DNA of 64,000 nucleotides from Mesorhizobium sp. B4-1-4 (GCF_006439395.2 NZ_CP083950.1:1302001-1366000); one strand, 5' to 3'. Positions 7,703 through 15,798 are shown, counted from the stretch's first letter. Made by a program: numbers and translations. The notes: generated by a model from the letters alone, not told the origin.

Positions 7703-8881
7703 ATGACTACCCCTGTTTCGCCCGAACGCGACACGCGTATCGATGTACTGCGCGCGCTGGCGCTGCTCACCATTTTCATCGATCATGTGCCAGGGACGGC
7801 TTTCGAGACCCTGACCTACAAGAATTTCGGCTTCTCGGACGCGGCCGAGGGATTCGTGCTGATTTCGGGCATCTCGGTCGCGCTCGCCTATGGCACGAAG
7901 TTCCGGCCGGGCGGCCGGCTTCTCGCGACATTGAAGATGTGGCGGCGGGCTGGCGTGCTCTATAGCGCCCACATCGTCACGACGATGATGGTGATGGCCC
8001 TGTTCTGCGCCGTGGCGGTGCTTGCCGGGCGGCCGGAACTGCTGAAGATGATCAATATCGAGCCGCTGATGAAGAACACGCCGGAAGTGCTGGTCGGCAT
8101 CGTCACGCTTGGCCACCAGCTCGGCTACAACAACATCCTGCCGGTCTATGCCGCGCTGCTTTTGATGGCACCGGCCTTCGTCCTGTTCATCAGCTACAGG
8201 CCCGCCGTGGCACTTGCCGTGTCCGGTGCGCTGTGGCTCGTCGCCGGCATCTGGCAGATCGCCCCGCCCAACTATCCCGAGCCCGGCTTCTGGTTCCTGA
8301 ACCCTCTGTCCTGGCAGTTCCTGTTCAACATCGGCGTGGCCGCCATGCTGCATGTCAGGCGCGGCGGTGTCATTCCGGTCAACCGCTGGCTGGTCGGCGC
8401 TGCCGCCGCCTATGTGCTGGCGGCACTGGTATGGGTGCACAGTCCGCTCTGGGGGCAGATAACGTGGTTCAACCTGCCCGTGGTGATCGGCGGCTTCGAC
8501 AAGACCTTCCTGTCGCTGCCGCGGCTGGTGCACATCCTGGCGGTCAGCTATCTGATCGTCGTCTTGCCAGCGCTCTCCAACCTGTTCCGCACCAGCCCTG
8601 ACCATCCGTTGGCGATATTGGGCAAACGCTCGCTGCCGGTCTTCATCGCCGGCACGGTGATCGCCATGGTCGCGCAGGTGATGAAACTGGTCAATCCGGG
8701 CGGGCTTGCCTATGACAGCCTGTTGCTATCAGCCGGCATCGCCATGCAGTTCGCGCTCGCCTTCTATCTCGAATGGCTGTCGACCATCGGCGGCTCCGGC
8801 AAGGCTCGCGTGACGCAAAAGGATGTCACGCCGGTGCGTGCGCCTTTCGGTATCTTCGCCGTGGCAAGGGCCAATCGCTGA
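7703..8881 (+). CDS. OpgC-like membrane acyltransferase
   Basis: A 392-residue polytopic membrane protein with about ten hydrophobic segments. The N-terminal DTRIDVLRALALLTIFIDHV and AAEGFVLISGISVALAYG are characteristic of the OpgC family, whose founding member succinylates osmoregulated periplasmic glucans. Rhizobial genomes carry several such genes and the acceptor may be another envelope glycan. The start could be the ATG at 7703 or the TTG at 7697; GAGG at 7689-7692 is better placed for the ATG. The gene runs convergently with the LacI-family gene, 12 bp apart. Confidence 0.8.
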   Translation: MTTPVSPERDTRIDVLRALALLTIFIDHVPGTAFETLTYKNFGFSDAAEGFVLISGISVALAYGTKFRPGGRLLATLKMWRRAGVLYSAHIVTTMMVMALFCAVAVLAGRPELLKMINIEPLMKNTPEVLVGIVTLGHQLGYNNILPVYAALLLMAPAFVLFISYRPAVALAVSGALWLVAGIWQIAPPNYPEPGFWFLNPLSWQFLFNIGVAAMLHVRRGGVIPVNRWLVGAAAAYVLAALVWVHSPLWGQITWFNLPVVIGGFDKTFLSLPRLVHILAVSYLIVVLPALSNLFRTSPDHPLAILGKRSLPVFIAGTVIAMVAQVMKLVNPGGLAYDSLLLSAGIAMQFALAFYLEWLSTIGGSGKARVTQKDVTPVRAPFGIFAVARANR

Positions 8882-8893
8882 GGGGAATGCGGT

Positions 8894-9970
8894 TCAGCCG
8901 CGCGGCGGAGCCGACGAGCCTCGCACGATCAGTTCGACCGGCAGTTGCTGCCGGCTGACCGGCCCGTCGCTCTCCAGGATCGCCCTGACGGCAAGGCGGC
9001 CCATCTCGGCAATCGGCTGGGCGATGGTGGTCAAGGGCGGCTCGGACACCGATGCTTCCGGAACACCATCGAACCCAACGACGGAAACATCGTCGGGGAC
9101 GTTGAGCCCGCGCGCGCTCAGCCATTCGAGCGTCACCAAGGCTATCCTGTCCGACATCGCCAGGATGGCTGTCGGCGGGTGGTCGGAAGCGAAGATGGTT
9201 TCGAGCCCCGCCTTCGTGCTCGCCGCATCGTTGCTGGTCTCGTAGACGGGCACTTTGGACGCGTCGACGCCAACGCGGGAAAGCTCCTGGAGATAGCCGG
9301 TGAGCCGGTCGCGCGTCCCCGCATAAGTCGCGGCTCGAACCTGCTCGGGTGAAACAAGACCTGTTCTGCCGTCAGCGAAAGGCAGCGCCAGAACCGCGAA
9401 GCGGCGATGTCCGAGATCGGTGAGATGGCGCGCCGCCATGCTGGCGCCGGCGATGTTGTCGACACCGATCGCCGCGACGGACCCATCCTCGGAATCCAGG
9501 TCGAGCGCCACAAAGGGCAGTTTGCGCTCACGCGCCAATTCCACCAGGCGCGAACCGCCTTCGATGCAGAAGACGATAAAGCCGTCGACCAAGGCGCTCT
9601 GGATGTTCCATGCAAGCTGTTCGTTGTTGGCAGCCGAGACCAGGGAGATGCCGGCTCCGGTCGCATCGCAAGCCTGCGAGATGCCCGCCATCATGACGCG
9701 CGCAAAGGGATCGTCGAAGAAGTAGGAGAGGGGCTCGGCGGTGGCCACGCCAATGGCGTTTACCTTGCCGGCCCGCAGCAGCCGACCCTTTGGATCAGGC
9801 CCGCCGTAGCCCATCGCTTCGGCTGCTGCCCGAACCCGTTCGCGGACTTCTTCGCGCACGATCTCGGGGCGGCTGAAAACATTGGATGCGGTGCCGTGCG
9901 AAACGCCGGCCGCTTTGGCGATGTCGGCCAGCCGGACGGGTCTTCGGTTGCCTGCGGTGAGTGACGCCAT
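8894..9970 (-). CDS. LacI-family transcriptional regulator
   Basis: A 358-residue DNA-binding repressor. The helix-turn-helix and hinge helix are at the N-terminus (VRLADIAKAAGVSHGTASNV), followed by a periplasmic-binding-protein-like effector domain (about 60-355) with conserved GVDNIAGA, AILAMSDRIAL and VVGFDGVPEA segments. The ATG at 9970 has an AGGAGG ribosome site 8 bp upstream, so the longer frame from 10000 was rejected. Three near-identical 14-bp dyads of LacI type lie directly upstream (10028-10319), the obvious targets. The effector is probably a sugar or nucleoside, but no adjacent catabolic or transport gene shows which. Confidence 0.9.
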   Translation of the reverse strand: MASLTAGNRRPVRLADIAKAAGVSHGTASNVFSRPEIVREEVRERVRAAAEAMGYGGPDPKGRLLRAGKVNAIGVATAEPLSYFFDDPFARVMMAGISQACDATGAGISLVSAANNEQLAWNIQSALVDGFIVFCIEGGSRLVELARERKLPFVALDLDSEDGSVAAIGVDNIAGASMAARHLTDLGHRRFAVLALPFADGRTGLVSPEQVRAATYAGTRDRLTGYLQELSRVGVDASKVPVYETSNDAASTKAGLETIFASDHPPTAILAMSDRIALVTLEWLSARGLNVPDDVSVVGFDGVPEASVSEPPLTTIAQPIAEMGRLAVRAILESDGPVSRQQLPVELIVRGSSAPPRG

Positions 9971-10027
9971 TGTGCGTGCCTCCTGACATGCATTTAGCAC
10001 GTTCCGGATTTGCAGCCAGTACTTTCG

Positions 10028-10041
10028 TTGGATCGATTCAA
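10028..10041. promoter_or_regulatory. LacI-type operator O1
   Basis: TTGGATCGATTCAA, a dyad centred on ATCGAT. It lies 58 bp upstream of the LacI-family start and just upstream of a -35-like element on the plus strand. Two more copies follow at 10079 and 10306, one reading as the exact reverse complement. Confidence 0.7.
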
Positions 10042-10049
10042 ATTTCCCC

Positions 10050-10078
10050 TTGACTCAGCAAGGATTGCAAGTTTATGT
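10050..10078 (+). promoter_or_regulatory. Candidate sigma70 promoter bracketed by LacI-type operators
   Basis: TTGACT at 10050-10055 and TTATGT at 10073-10078 are separated by exactly 17 bp. Operator O1 ends 8 bp before the -35 element and operator O2 begins immediately after the -10 element, covering the expected transcription start. The arrangement fits a repressible promoter reading rightward into the small ORFs at 10137 and 10343. Confidence 0.55.
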
Positions 10079-10092
10079 TTGAATCGATCCAA
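10079..10092. promoter_or_regulatory. LacI-type operator O2
   Basis: TTGAATCGATCCAA, the exact reverse complement of O1 and O3. It sits directly after the candidate -10 box, where a bound repressor would block initiation. Confidence 0.7.
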
Positions 10093-10136
10093 TCAAAGCG
10101 GATTCGCTTCTGTTTGATGGCTTTGAGTGGAGCGTT

Positions 10137-10184
10137 ATGGCTCCCATCGGCTACCTGTTCGAAGACGTCTATCGCAACGATTGA
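10137..10184 (+). CDS. 15-codon small ORF related to the next small ORF
   Basis: A possible leader peptide or remnant reading MAPIGYLFEDVYRND. It shares M-PI--LFED-YR with the start of the ORF at 10343, and the DNA is also similar over CTGTTCGAAGAC. GTGGAG sits shortly before the ATG. It lies about 50 bp downstream of the LacI-type promoter/operator. It may be a truncated duplicate of the second ORF or a functional short peptide. No known family is recognised. Confidence 0.35.
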   Translation: MAPIGYLFEDVYRND

Positions 10185-10305
10185 AGCATCGGATCGACCG
10201 GCCACAATCCAGGCGCCGGGGTAGAACCGGCCTATGGATTCGCGACCTTCGCTTCCTGGTGGAGCGGAGGCGGAGCTGATCGGCTCAGCTTTCTGCGCCC
10301 ATTGA

Positions 10306-10319
10306 TTGGATCGATTCAA
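10306..10319. promoter_or_regulatory. LacI-type operator O3
   Basis: TTGGATCGATTCAA, identical to O1, placed 23 bp before the start codon of the second small ORF. It could act as an auxiliary operator for looping, a transcription roadblock, or the operator of a second promoter. Confidence 0.65.
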
Positions 10320-10342
10320 TTCAATTCAAAGGGAAAAAAGCT

Positions 10343-10492
10343 ATGCATCCCATCAAGCATCTGTTCGAAGACATCTACCGCGACTATTGGGGCATCGCGC
10401 CGGCCGCGGAACGGCCGGAGGCGCAACGCCGGACAAAGCCCGCAACGCGCAGTCGCGAGGTGGTGGCCCGCCACGAACGTCGTCGGGACTGA
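10343..10492 (+). CDS. Small 49-residue protein of unknown function under LacI-type control
   Basis: Begins MHPIKHLFEDIYRDYWG and ends in an Arg-rich tail (REVVARHERRRD). AAAGGG lies 10-13 bp upstream of the ATG. The first 13 residues match the truncated ORF at 10137, which supports a real conserved start. No signal peptide, membrane segment or known domain is visible. The next gene to the right is on the opposite strand, so any transcript from the LacI-controlled promoter carries only these small ORFs. It could be a functional small protein or the start of a lost operon. Confidence 0.45.
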   Translation: MHPIKHLFEDIYRDYWGIAPAAERPEAQRRTKPATRSREVVARHERRRD

Positions 10493-10507
10493 GCCTTTCC
10501 TGGTTCC

Positions 10508-10873
10508 CTAAGGACGTGGGCGCGTCAGGGCAGAAATTGCTATCCCCAGCCAGCCTGCGATGAGCAGTGTGCCGCCGATCGGCGCCGACATCGGAAACAG
10601 TCTCGATCCGAGGAAATCGCGGGCGAGGAGATCGCCGGCGAAAAGCAGGAGCCCGGCAAGCAGGGCGAAGCTGGCGATCCGCAGAAAGCGATTCGCGCCG
10701 ATGAGGCCGATGGCCAGGAACACCGGCGCGTGCATCAAAAGGAATGACGCGGCCGTGCCGGTGAAGGCGCCGCCGCGATGCGCGGCCGCTGCCGACAGCG
10801 CCACGCCCGCCGCGCCGACGAGACCGCCGGCAAACACAAGCATACGGCTGCCGTTCGGATCGGCGAAGGTCAT
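10508..10873 (-). CDS. DUF423 family small membrane protein
   Basis: A 121-residue protein with four hydrophobic helices. The GLVGAAGVALSAAAAHRG segment near the N-terminus and the GSRLFPMSAPIGG segment near residue 95 are conserved in the DUF423 (YgdD) family, which has no established function. It starts 35 bp after the end of the MFS transporter gene and reads the same way, so the two probably form an operon that also depends on the MFS/GntR intergenic promoter. Confidence 0.8.
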   Translation of the reverse strand: MTFADPNGSRMLVFAGGLVGAAGVALSAAAAHRGGAFTGTAASFLLMHAPVFLAIGLIGANRFLRIASFALLAGLLLFAGDLLARDFLGSRLFPMSAPIGGTLLIAGWLGIAISALTRPRP

Positions 10874-10908
10874 GTCGAGGCTCCTTCTTGCGGCGGGCCA
10901 GACCCGTC

Positions 10909-12162
10909 TCAGGGCTCGCCCGCCTCCAGCACCATATGCCGTGTCCGCCGCGACTGGACAATCCAGTTGTAGACGGCACCGCCGGCCATCAGCACCGATG
11001 TTCCGAGAAACACCGCCCGCATGCCGAAGTGACCGCCCACGAAGCCACCGGACAGCGGCCCCGCGACCTGCCCGACATATTGTGCCGAAATCGCCAGGCC
11101 AAGCACGTTGCCGCCCACGCCATCGGGGATGTTGTGGCGAATGACGCTGGTGATGCAGGGCAGCAGGCCGCCGAGCGCCAGGCCCATCAGGAAACGCAGA
11201 CCGATCAATTGCCAGCCATCGGTGACGAAGGCCTGCGGAATGAGCAGCAGGGCCGAGACGGCCAACGCTCCCACGACGACATTCCAATGGCCGACACGGT
11301 CGGCAAGCTTGCCAAGCCACGACGCGGACAGGATCGTCCCAAGGGCCGCCGCCGACATCACCACGCCGGCGACCATCGTGACGCGGCTCTGATCCTCGAT
11401 GAGCTGCTGGACATAGACAGTGATGATCGGCTCGATCGACATGTTGGCGAAGGCAAGCAGCATGCCGGTCGCCAGCATGGCCACCACCGGGCGTTTGTCC
11501 GGGATCTGCGACCAGCCGCTTTTCGGCTTTGTGCCCGACGCCGACTTGGCGGGCTTCGGGCGCGGGTTCTCCTTGATCAGGAAGGTCGTCGCCAGGAAGG
11601 CAAGGAAGATAACGCCGCCGGACAACAGGAAGGTGGCGCGAATGCCGATCACCGGCGGCAACGCGCCTCCGAGCAGGGGGCCGACCAGCGAGCCTGCCGT
11701 GATCCCGGCCGACAGGACGCCCAGCGCCCAGCCGGAGCGGTCCTTGGGTGTCTGCATGGCCACCAGAATGGTCGAACCGGAGGAATAGCCGCCAGCAAAG
11801 CCGATCAGCAGGCGCAGCAACACCAATTGCCAGACCGTCTCGACCATGCCCGTCAATGACATGCAGATCGCCATGCCGAAGCTGGCGCGCACCAGCATCA
11901 CCTTGCGGCCATAGCGGTCGCCCAGCCGGCCCCACAACGGCGCGACAAGGGCGGCGGCGAAAAAGGTGGCGCCATAGGCGATGCCGGACCACTGCACGAT
12001 CGCCGCATGGCCCTGTGCGCCGAGCTGTTCGACGTAAAGCGGCAGGAAGGGCAAAAGCAGAGTCATGGCGATGAGCGTGCTGAACGAGCCCGCGAAACAG
12101 ACGGCAAGATTGCGCCGCCAGTGGATGCTGTAACCGCTTTGTTGAGCGTCTTCCTGTGTCAT
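10909..12162 (-). CDS. MFS efflux-type transporter
   Basis: A 417-residue twelve-helix major facilitator. The loop between helices 2 and 3 carries WGRLGDRYGRKVML, the MFS signature, and the second half has the corresponding GKLADRVGH. The N-terminal half has the drug:H+ antiporter-like LGVLSAGITAGSLVGPLLGG motif. The ATG at 12162 was chosen as the first methionine of the conserved region; 12186 is an alternative. It is divergent from a GntR-family gene and shares with it an intergenic region holding a clear inverted repeat, so it is probably that regulator's target. The substrate is unknown. Confidence 0.85.
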   Translation of the reverse strand: MTQEDAQQSGYSIHWRRNLAVCFAGSFSTLIAMTLLLPFLPLYVEQLGAQGHAAIVQWSGIAYGATFFAAALVAPLWGRLGDRYGRKVMLVRASFGMAICMSLTGMVETVWQLVLLRLLIGFAGGYSSGSTILVAMQTPKDRSGWALGVLSAGITAGSLVGPLLGGALPPVIGIRATFLLSGGVIFLAFLATTFLIKENPRPKPAKSASGTKPKSGWSQIPDKRPVVAMLATGMLLAFANMSIEPIITVYVQQLIEDQSRVTMVAGVVMSAAALGTILSASWLGKLADRVGHWNVVVGALAVSALLLIPQAFVTDGWQLIGLRFLMGLALGGLLPCITSVIRHNIPDGVGGNVLGLAISAQYVGQVAGPLSGGFVGGHFGMRAVFLGTSVLMAGGAVYNWIVQSRRTRHMVLEAGEP

Positions 12163-12175
12163 GACCTGCCTGTTC

Positions 12176-12225
12176 GGTATCAGCACTTGTTGCGGATACC
12201 ATTTTGGGATACCAACCCGGTATCC
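12176..12225. promoter_or_regulatory. GntR-type operator region between MFS and GntR genes
   Basis: A perfect 7-bp inverted repeat GGATACC-AACCC-GGTATCC spans 12207-12225. Further half-sites are GGATACC at 12194-12200 and GGTATC at 12176-12181, which pair as a second, wider dyad. GGTATCC-type half-sites like these are what FCD-class GntR regulators often bind. Both flanking genes start within 60 bp, so autoregulation plus control of the transporter is likely. Confidence 0.6.
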
Positions 12226-12279
12226 GTCATGAACGCCAACCCGGCCGCTGTCAATGCGGCTTCAGAAAAGGGCAGCGCG

Positions 12280-12945
12280 ATGTCGCAAATGCAGAATGTC
12301 GAACGACAGTTGCGCGAAATGATCCTGGGGCTCGAGATCGGTCCCGGCGAGAAATTGACCGAGCGATGGGTCGAAGGCCGCTTCGGCGCCTCGCGCACGC
12401 CGGTCAGGGCAGCACTGCTGCGGCTGGAGACCGAGGGTCTTGTCGGCAGGGACGGGCGCGGCTGGACGGTCTCGCCCATCAACCTGGCCGAGCTTGAGCA
12501 GATCGCGGTCTATCGCGAAGCGGTCGAGGTCGCGGCCCTGAGGCTGACATGCGCGCACGACGAAAGGAGCGCCCTCGACGTCATCGAGGCGATGCTCGAT
12601 TCCTGCGACGAAAACACGCCGCGCGAGGAATGGCACCGTGTCGGCATGGATTTTCACATCGAGCTGGCGCGGCTGTCGGGCAACGAATTCCTGTTCAGGG
12701 CGGTGCGCGATGCCATGACGCGCCTGTCGCGTGCTCGCTGGCTGGAGGTGCGCGACGAAGCAGCCCTTGGCCGCGCCTGGGCCGAACATCGCGCCATTCT
12801 GGCGGCAACACGGCTTGGCGACGCCGATGAAGCGGCGCGCCGGCTTTCAGCCCACATCATCGGCAGCCGCGACCGGCTGGTGGCGTCGCTTGCCAACGAT
12901 CGGCGCGGTCTTCGCGCCAGGGGATTTGCAGTCGTCGCCGCTTAG
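12280..12945 (+). CDS. GntR-family (FCD) transcriptional regulator
   Basis: A 221-residue regulator. A winged helix-turn-helix occupies residues about 5-70 (LREMILGLEIGPGEKLTERW, then FGASRTPVRAALLRLETEGL). An all-helical FCD ligand domain follows, with metal/ligand residues in DFHIELARLSGN and an AEHRAIL segment. The ATG at 12280 has AAAGGG upstream. The ATG at 12229 lies three bases after the operator palindrome and has no ribosome site, so I rejected it. It is divergent from the MFS transporter, its likely target. FCD regulators usually sense organic acids or related metabolites; the ligand here is unknown. Confidence 0.85.
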   Translation: MSQMQNVERQLREMILGLEIGPGEKLTERWVEGRFGASRTPVRAALLRLETEGLVGRDGRGWTVSPINLAELEQIAVYREAVEVAALRLTCAHDERSALDVIEAMLDSCDENTPREEWHRVGMDFHIELARLSGNEFLFRAVRDAMTRLSRARWLEVRDEAALGRAWAEHRAILAATRLGDADEAARRLSAHIIGSRDRLVASLANDRRGLRARGFAVVAA

Positions 12946-13045
12946 CGGCCTGACCGGCAGGGCACTCGCCGGGCAAAAAGCGATGTCCGGACGCGGAGTG
13001 CACTTTCGGCCTCGCTTCATGGGCGCCGATGGCGTAAGAGCGGCG

Positions 13046-13306
13046 ATGGAAAACAACCGATTTGAAACGCCGGTGACCGTCAAGTCCGTCACCGCAGGAA
13101 GCACTCAGCTCTTGCGTTCGGCGAGGGAGGCTTCCGATTACCTCCTCAACAGCTGGCCCGGCAAGCGCAGTCCCAAGCATCGCGCGGCACTTCAGGCCTG
13201 CCACGACGCACTGGCCGGCGACAAGCCGGCCATGAATGCCCGGCGCGCCTTCATCGCCGCGGCGCGTGAAGTGGATGTATTCATCAGCGACAAGGCGCCC
13301 GCCTGA
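13046..13306 (+). CDS. DUF982 domain protein
   Basis: An 86-residue protein almost entirely made of the DUF982 domain, common in multiple copies in Mesorhizobium and other rhizobia. The conserved pattern is visible: VTVKSVTAGSTQLLRS, then a helix with A-YLL--WPGKRSPKHRAAL-AC-DAL-G, and a closing ARRAFIAAAREVDVFI. No signal or membrane segment is present. Function is unknown. The ATG at 13046 is preferred; an in-frame ATG at about 13019 would add nine residues. Confidence 0.75.
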   Translation: MENNRFETPVTVKSVTAGSTQLLRSAREASDYLLNSWPGKRSPKHRAALQACHDALAGDKPAMNARRAFIAAAREVDVFISDKAPA

Positions 13307-13357
13307 CGCGGCGCGACATGCGTTAAGACGGAGCCGGCAATCGCGGGCCTGTTGCCG

Positions 13358-13504
13358 TCATTCCCCTGTGTCGGCTTCGACTTTGGCCTCGGGCTTCGAC
13401 CGCTCCCGCGCGGCAACCTTGGCCGCCAGCTTCTCGGCCTTTTTGGCCGCTTTCTGCCGGTCGCGCTCCTTGCGTTCCTGATCGTAGTTCGGTGCTCGCG
13501 CCAT
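13358..13504 (-). CDS. Small Lys/Ala-rich protein typical of rhizobia
   Basis: A 48-residue protein starting MARAPNYDQERKERDRQ and continuing with a charged Ala/Lys helix (KAAKKAEKLAAK). Short basic-helical proteins with this N-terminus recur in Rhizobiales genomes as hypothetical proteins. AAAGGGAG lies 6-8 bp before the ATG. It stands alone between a DUF982 gene and the GT90 genes, both on the other strand. No function can be given. Confidence 0.6.
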   Translation of the reverse strand: MARAPNYDQERKERDRQKAAKKAEKLAAKVAARERSKPEAKVEADTGE

Positions 13505-13699
13505 ATCGGCTCCCTTTGACCTGCCTTGCGGCTCTGAACCTGCCTAGGAGCATTAGCCGTCAAACACAACAGCTGAAACGACAGCGCGTGGGTTCTGACG
13601 TCGAAGATATGCCGGGGCCTTGCCAGATGGGCGCCACAATGATGTAGGAAACGCCAGGGCGCCAGCGTCTTGAGAGCTGCCCGTTTGATCAAGTGAACC

Positions 13700-14671
13700 A
13701 TGGCCACAATTGCGCGGACGTCGGCAAAGGTCTTCTATTATGCGCGAAATTTTGTGCGCGATGTCGTTCCGCAAGCATTGTTCCGACGCAGGTTGGGCAT
13801 TCGCCTGGAAAAGGCGAGGCTTTCCGAAGAGGCGGCGCGCCGGCGGTTGAACTACTACAACAAGCTGCAGGATGGTTTCACGCCAAGCGCGAATGCCGTG
13901 CGCGTCGGCAAGCTGCCCTTCACGCCGACCATGTACTATTACGACCTGAAGGAATTTGCCCGCTACTTCGATCCCGGATTGCTCATCGACCTGGAGTTCG
14001 GCGACGTCAGGAATGTGCCGAAGGTGCCGTCGATCGTGAAGGACCGGCCGATCCGTGATGATAACAAGAACGCGGTCATAATGAAGCTCGACAAGTTTCG
14101 TCACTTCCAGATGCCGGCCGACGCCATTTCGTTTACCGACAAGCTGCCTGCGGTGGTCTGGCGCGGCGATCTCAACAATCCGATCAGGACAAGATTTCTG
14201 AAAGCTGTGTGCGCGCTGTCGTTCTGCGATGCCGGCTCGCACAAGCCGAACGCTCCGGCCGAATACGCCAAGCCCTTTCTCAGCATCAGCCAGCAGCAGC
14301 GCTATCGCTACATCGTCTCGCTCGAAGGCAATGACGTGGCGACCAATCTCAAATGGATCATGAACTCGAGGTCGCTCTGCCTGATGCCGCCGCCGACCTA
14401 TGAGACGTGGTTCGCGGAGCGGCTGCTCGAGCCCAATGTCCATTATGTACCGCTTGAAGCGGATTTCTCGAACCTGGCCGAACATGTGGCCTATTTCGAA
14501 CGGCACCCGGCGAAGGCCGAGCGCATCATCGCGGCCGCGAACGCCTATTGCCGGATATTCGACAACGAACAGACGGAGCAGGCGATCTCGCTGCTGGTGC
14601 TCTACAAATATTTCGTGCTCAGCGGCCAGATCAAGCCCGATGCCGAGGTCTGGCGTTACATAACGGGCTAG
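13700..14671 (+). CDS. GT90 (CAP10-like) glycosyltransferase, copy 1
   Basis: A 323-residue cytosolic or membrane-associated transferase of glycosyltransferase family 90, which in Gram-negative bacteria works on lipopolysaccharide or capsule sugars. Recognisable segments are VVWRGDLNNPIRTRF (about 150), SISQQQRYRYIVSLEGNDVATN (about 195-215), the MPPPTYETWF substrate loop and HYVPLEADFSNL (about 250). A second copy of identical length follows 155 bp downstream, so the pair arose by tandem duplication. The ATG has no strong ribosome site, but the start is conserved between copies. Donor and acceptor are unknown. Confidence 0.8.
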   Translation: MATIARTSAKVFYYARNFVRDVVPQALFRRRLGIRLEKARLSEEAARRRLNYYNKLQDGFTPSANAVRVGKLPFTPTMYYYDLKEFARYFDPGLLIDLEFGDVRNVPKVPSIVKDRPIRDDNKNAVIMKLDKFRHFQMPADAISFTDKLPAVVWRGDLNNPIRTRFLKAVCALSFCDAGSHKPNAPAEYAKPFLSISQQQRYRYIVSLEGNDVATNLKWIMNSRSLCLMPPPTYETWFAERLLEPNVHYVPLEADFSNLAEHVAYFERHPAKAERIIAAANAYCRIFDNEQTEQAISLLVLYKYFVLSGQIKPDAEVWRYITG

Positions 14672-14826
14672 TCGCCGGCGACATTTGGCGTCGGCGCCAT
14701 TGGTCTCGCGTTTGGATGACACCGGGTTGCGAAATGCCTGGCACAATGGCGTGTGAGCATGGCGCGGGAACTATCTCGGGCTGCCGGGTGTCTTGGTCGC
14801 GTTTGTCCTGATATCAACGTGGTACG

Positions 14827-15798
14827 ATGGCCACCATAAAACGAACGACGCAGAAGGTTTTCTACTATGCGCGAAACGTCATGCGCGATATCGCCCCCCA
14901 GGTCCTCTTCCGACGACGGCTGGCGGCCCGCCTGGAGCAGGCCAGGCTCTCGGATGAGGCCGTGCACCGGCGGTTGAATGACTACAATAAGTTGCAGGGC
15001 ACCTTTATGCCAAGCCCGGATGCGGTGCGCATCGACAAGATGCCGTTTGAGCCGAGCATGTACTATTACGACCTGAAGGAGTTCGCCCGTTATTTCGATC
15101 GGGCATTGCTCCTCGACCTGGAGTTTGGCGACGTCAGGCATGTGCCGAAGGTGCCGACACTCGTCAAGGATCGGCCGATCCGCGCCGACAACAGCAACGC
15201 GGTCATCCTGAAGTTCAACAAGTTCCGCCACTTTTACATGCCGGACGACGCGGTCGCCTTTGCCGACAAGCTGCCGGTCGTGATCTGGCGCGGCGATCTC
15301 AACAATCCGATCAGGACACGGTTTCTGGACGCAGCGCGCGACCTGCCTTTCTGCGACGTGGGTTCGCACAAGCGAAGTGCTCCGGCCGAATACAGCAAGC
15401 CCTTTCTCAGCATCAGCCAGCATCTGCGCTACCGCTATATCGTCTCGCTCGAGGGCAATGACGTGGCGACCAACCTCAAATGGATCATGAATTCGAACTC
15501 GCTCTGCCTGATGCCGCCGCCGACCTACGAGACATGGTTCGCGGAGAGCCAACTCGAAGCCAATGTCCACTATGTGCCACTCGATCCGGATTTCGCCGAT
15601 CTCGGCGAAAAGGTGCGCTATTTCGAAGCGCACCCGGCGGCGGCGGAGCGCATCATCGCCGCAGCCAACGCCTATTGCCGCAAATTTTCCAATGAGCGAG
15701 ACGAGCAGGCGATCTCCCTGCTCGTGCTCTACAAATATTTCGTGCTCAGCGGTCAGATCGAACCCGACCCCGAACTCTGGCGGTTCATCGAAGGTTAG
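14827..15798 (+). CDS. GT90 (CAP10-like) glycosyltransferase, copy 2
   Basis: A 323-residue paralogue of the gene just upstream, with the same length and all the same segments (VIWRGDLNNPIRTRF, RYIVSLEGNDVATN, MPPPTYETWF, HYVPLDPDFADL). Most differences lie in the N-terminal third and at single positions, so both copies look functional rather than one being a decaying duplicate. Conserved catalytic-region acidic residues are present in both. The pair may add related sugars in succession, or one may have shifted specificity. It is followed 170 bp later by polyphosphate kinase 2. Confidence 0.8.
   Translation: MATIKRTTQKVFYYARNVMRDIAPQVLFRRRLAARLEQARLSDEAVHRRLNDYNKLQGTFMPSPDAVRIDKMPFEPSMYYYDLKEFARYFDRALLLDLEFGDVRHVPKVPTLVKDRPIRADNSNAVILKFNKFRHFYMPDDAVAFADKLPVVIWRGDLNNPIRTRFLDAARDLPFCDVGSHKRSAPAEYSKPFLSISQHLRYRYIVSLEGNDVATNLKWIMNSNSLCLMPPPTYETWFAESQLEANVHYVPLDPDFADLGEKVRYFEAHPAAAERIIAAANAYCRKFSNERDEQAISLLVLYKYFVLSGQIEPDPELWRFIEG

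Noticed and set aside
7547..8605. Open frame antisense to the OpgC-like gene
   Set aside because: Composition is that of a shadow; the sense strand encodes a consistent membrane protein.
12229..12279. Longer N-terminus for the GntR regulator
   Set aside because: The ATG at 12229 begins three bases after the operator and has no ribosome site; the added residues are not part of the domain.
13553..15633. Two long antisense frames opposite the GT90 pair
   Set aside because: They resemble each other only because the sense genes are duplicates; composition is that of shadows.
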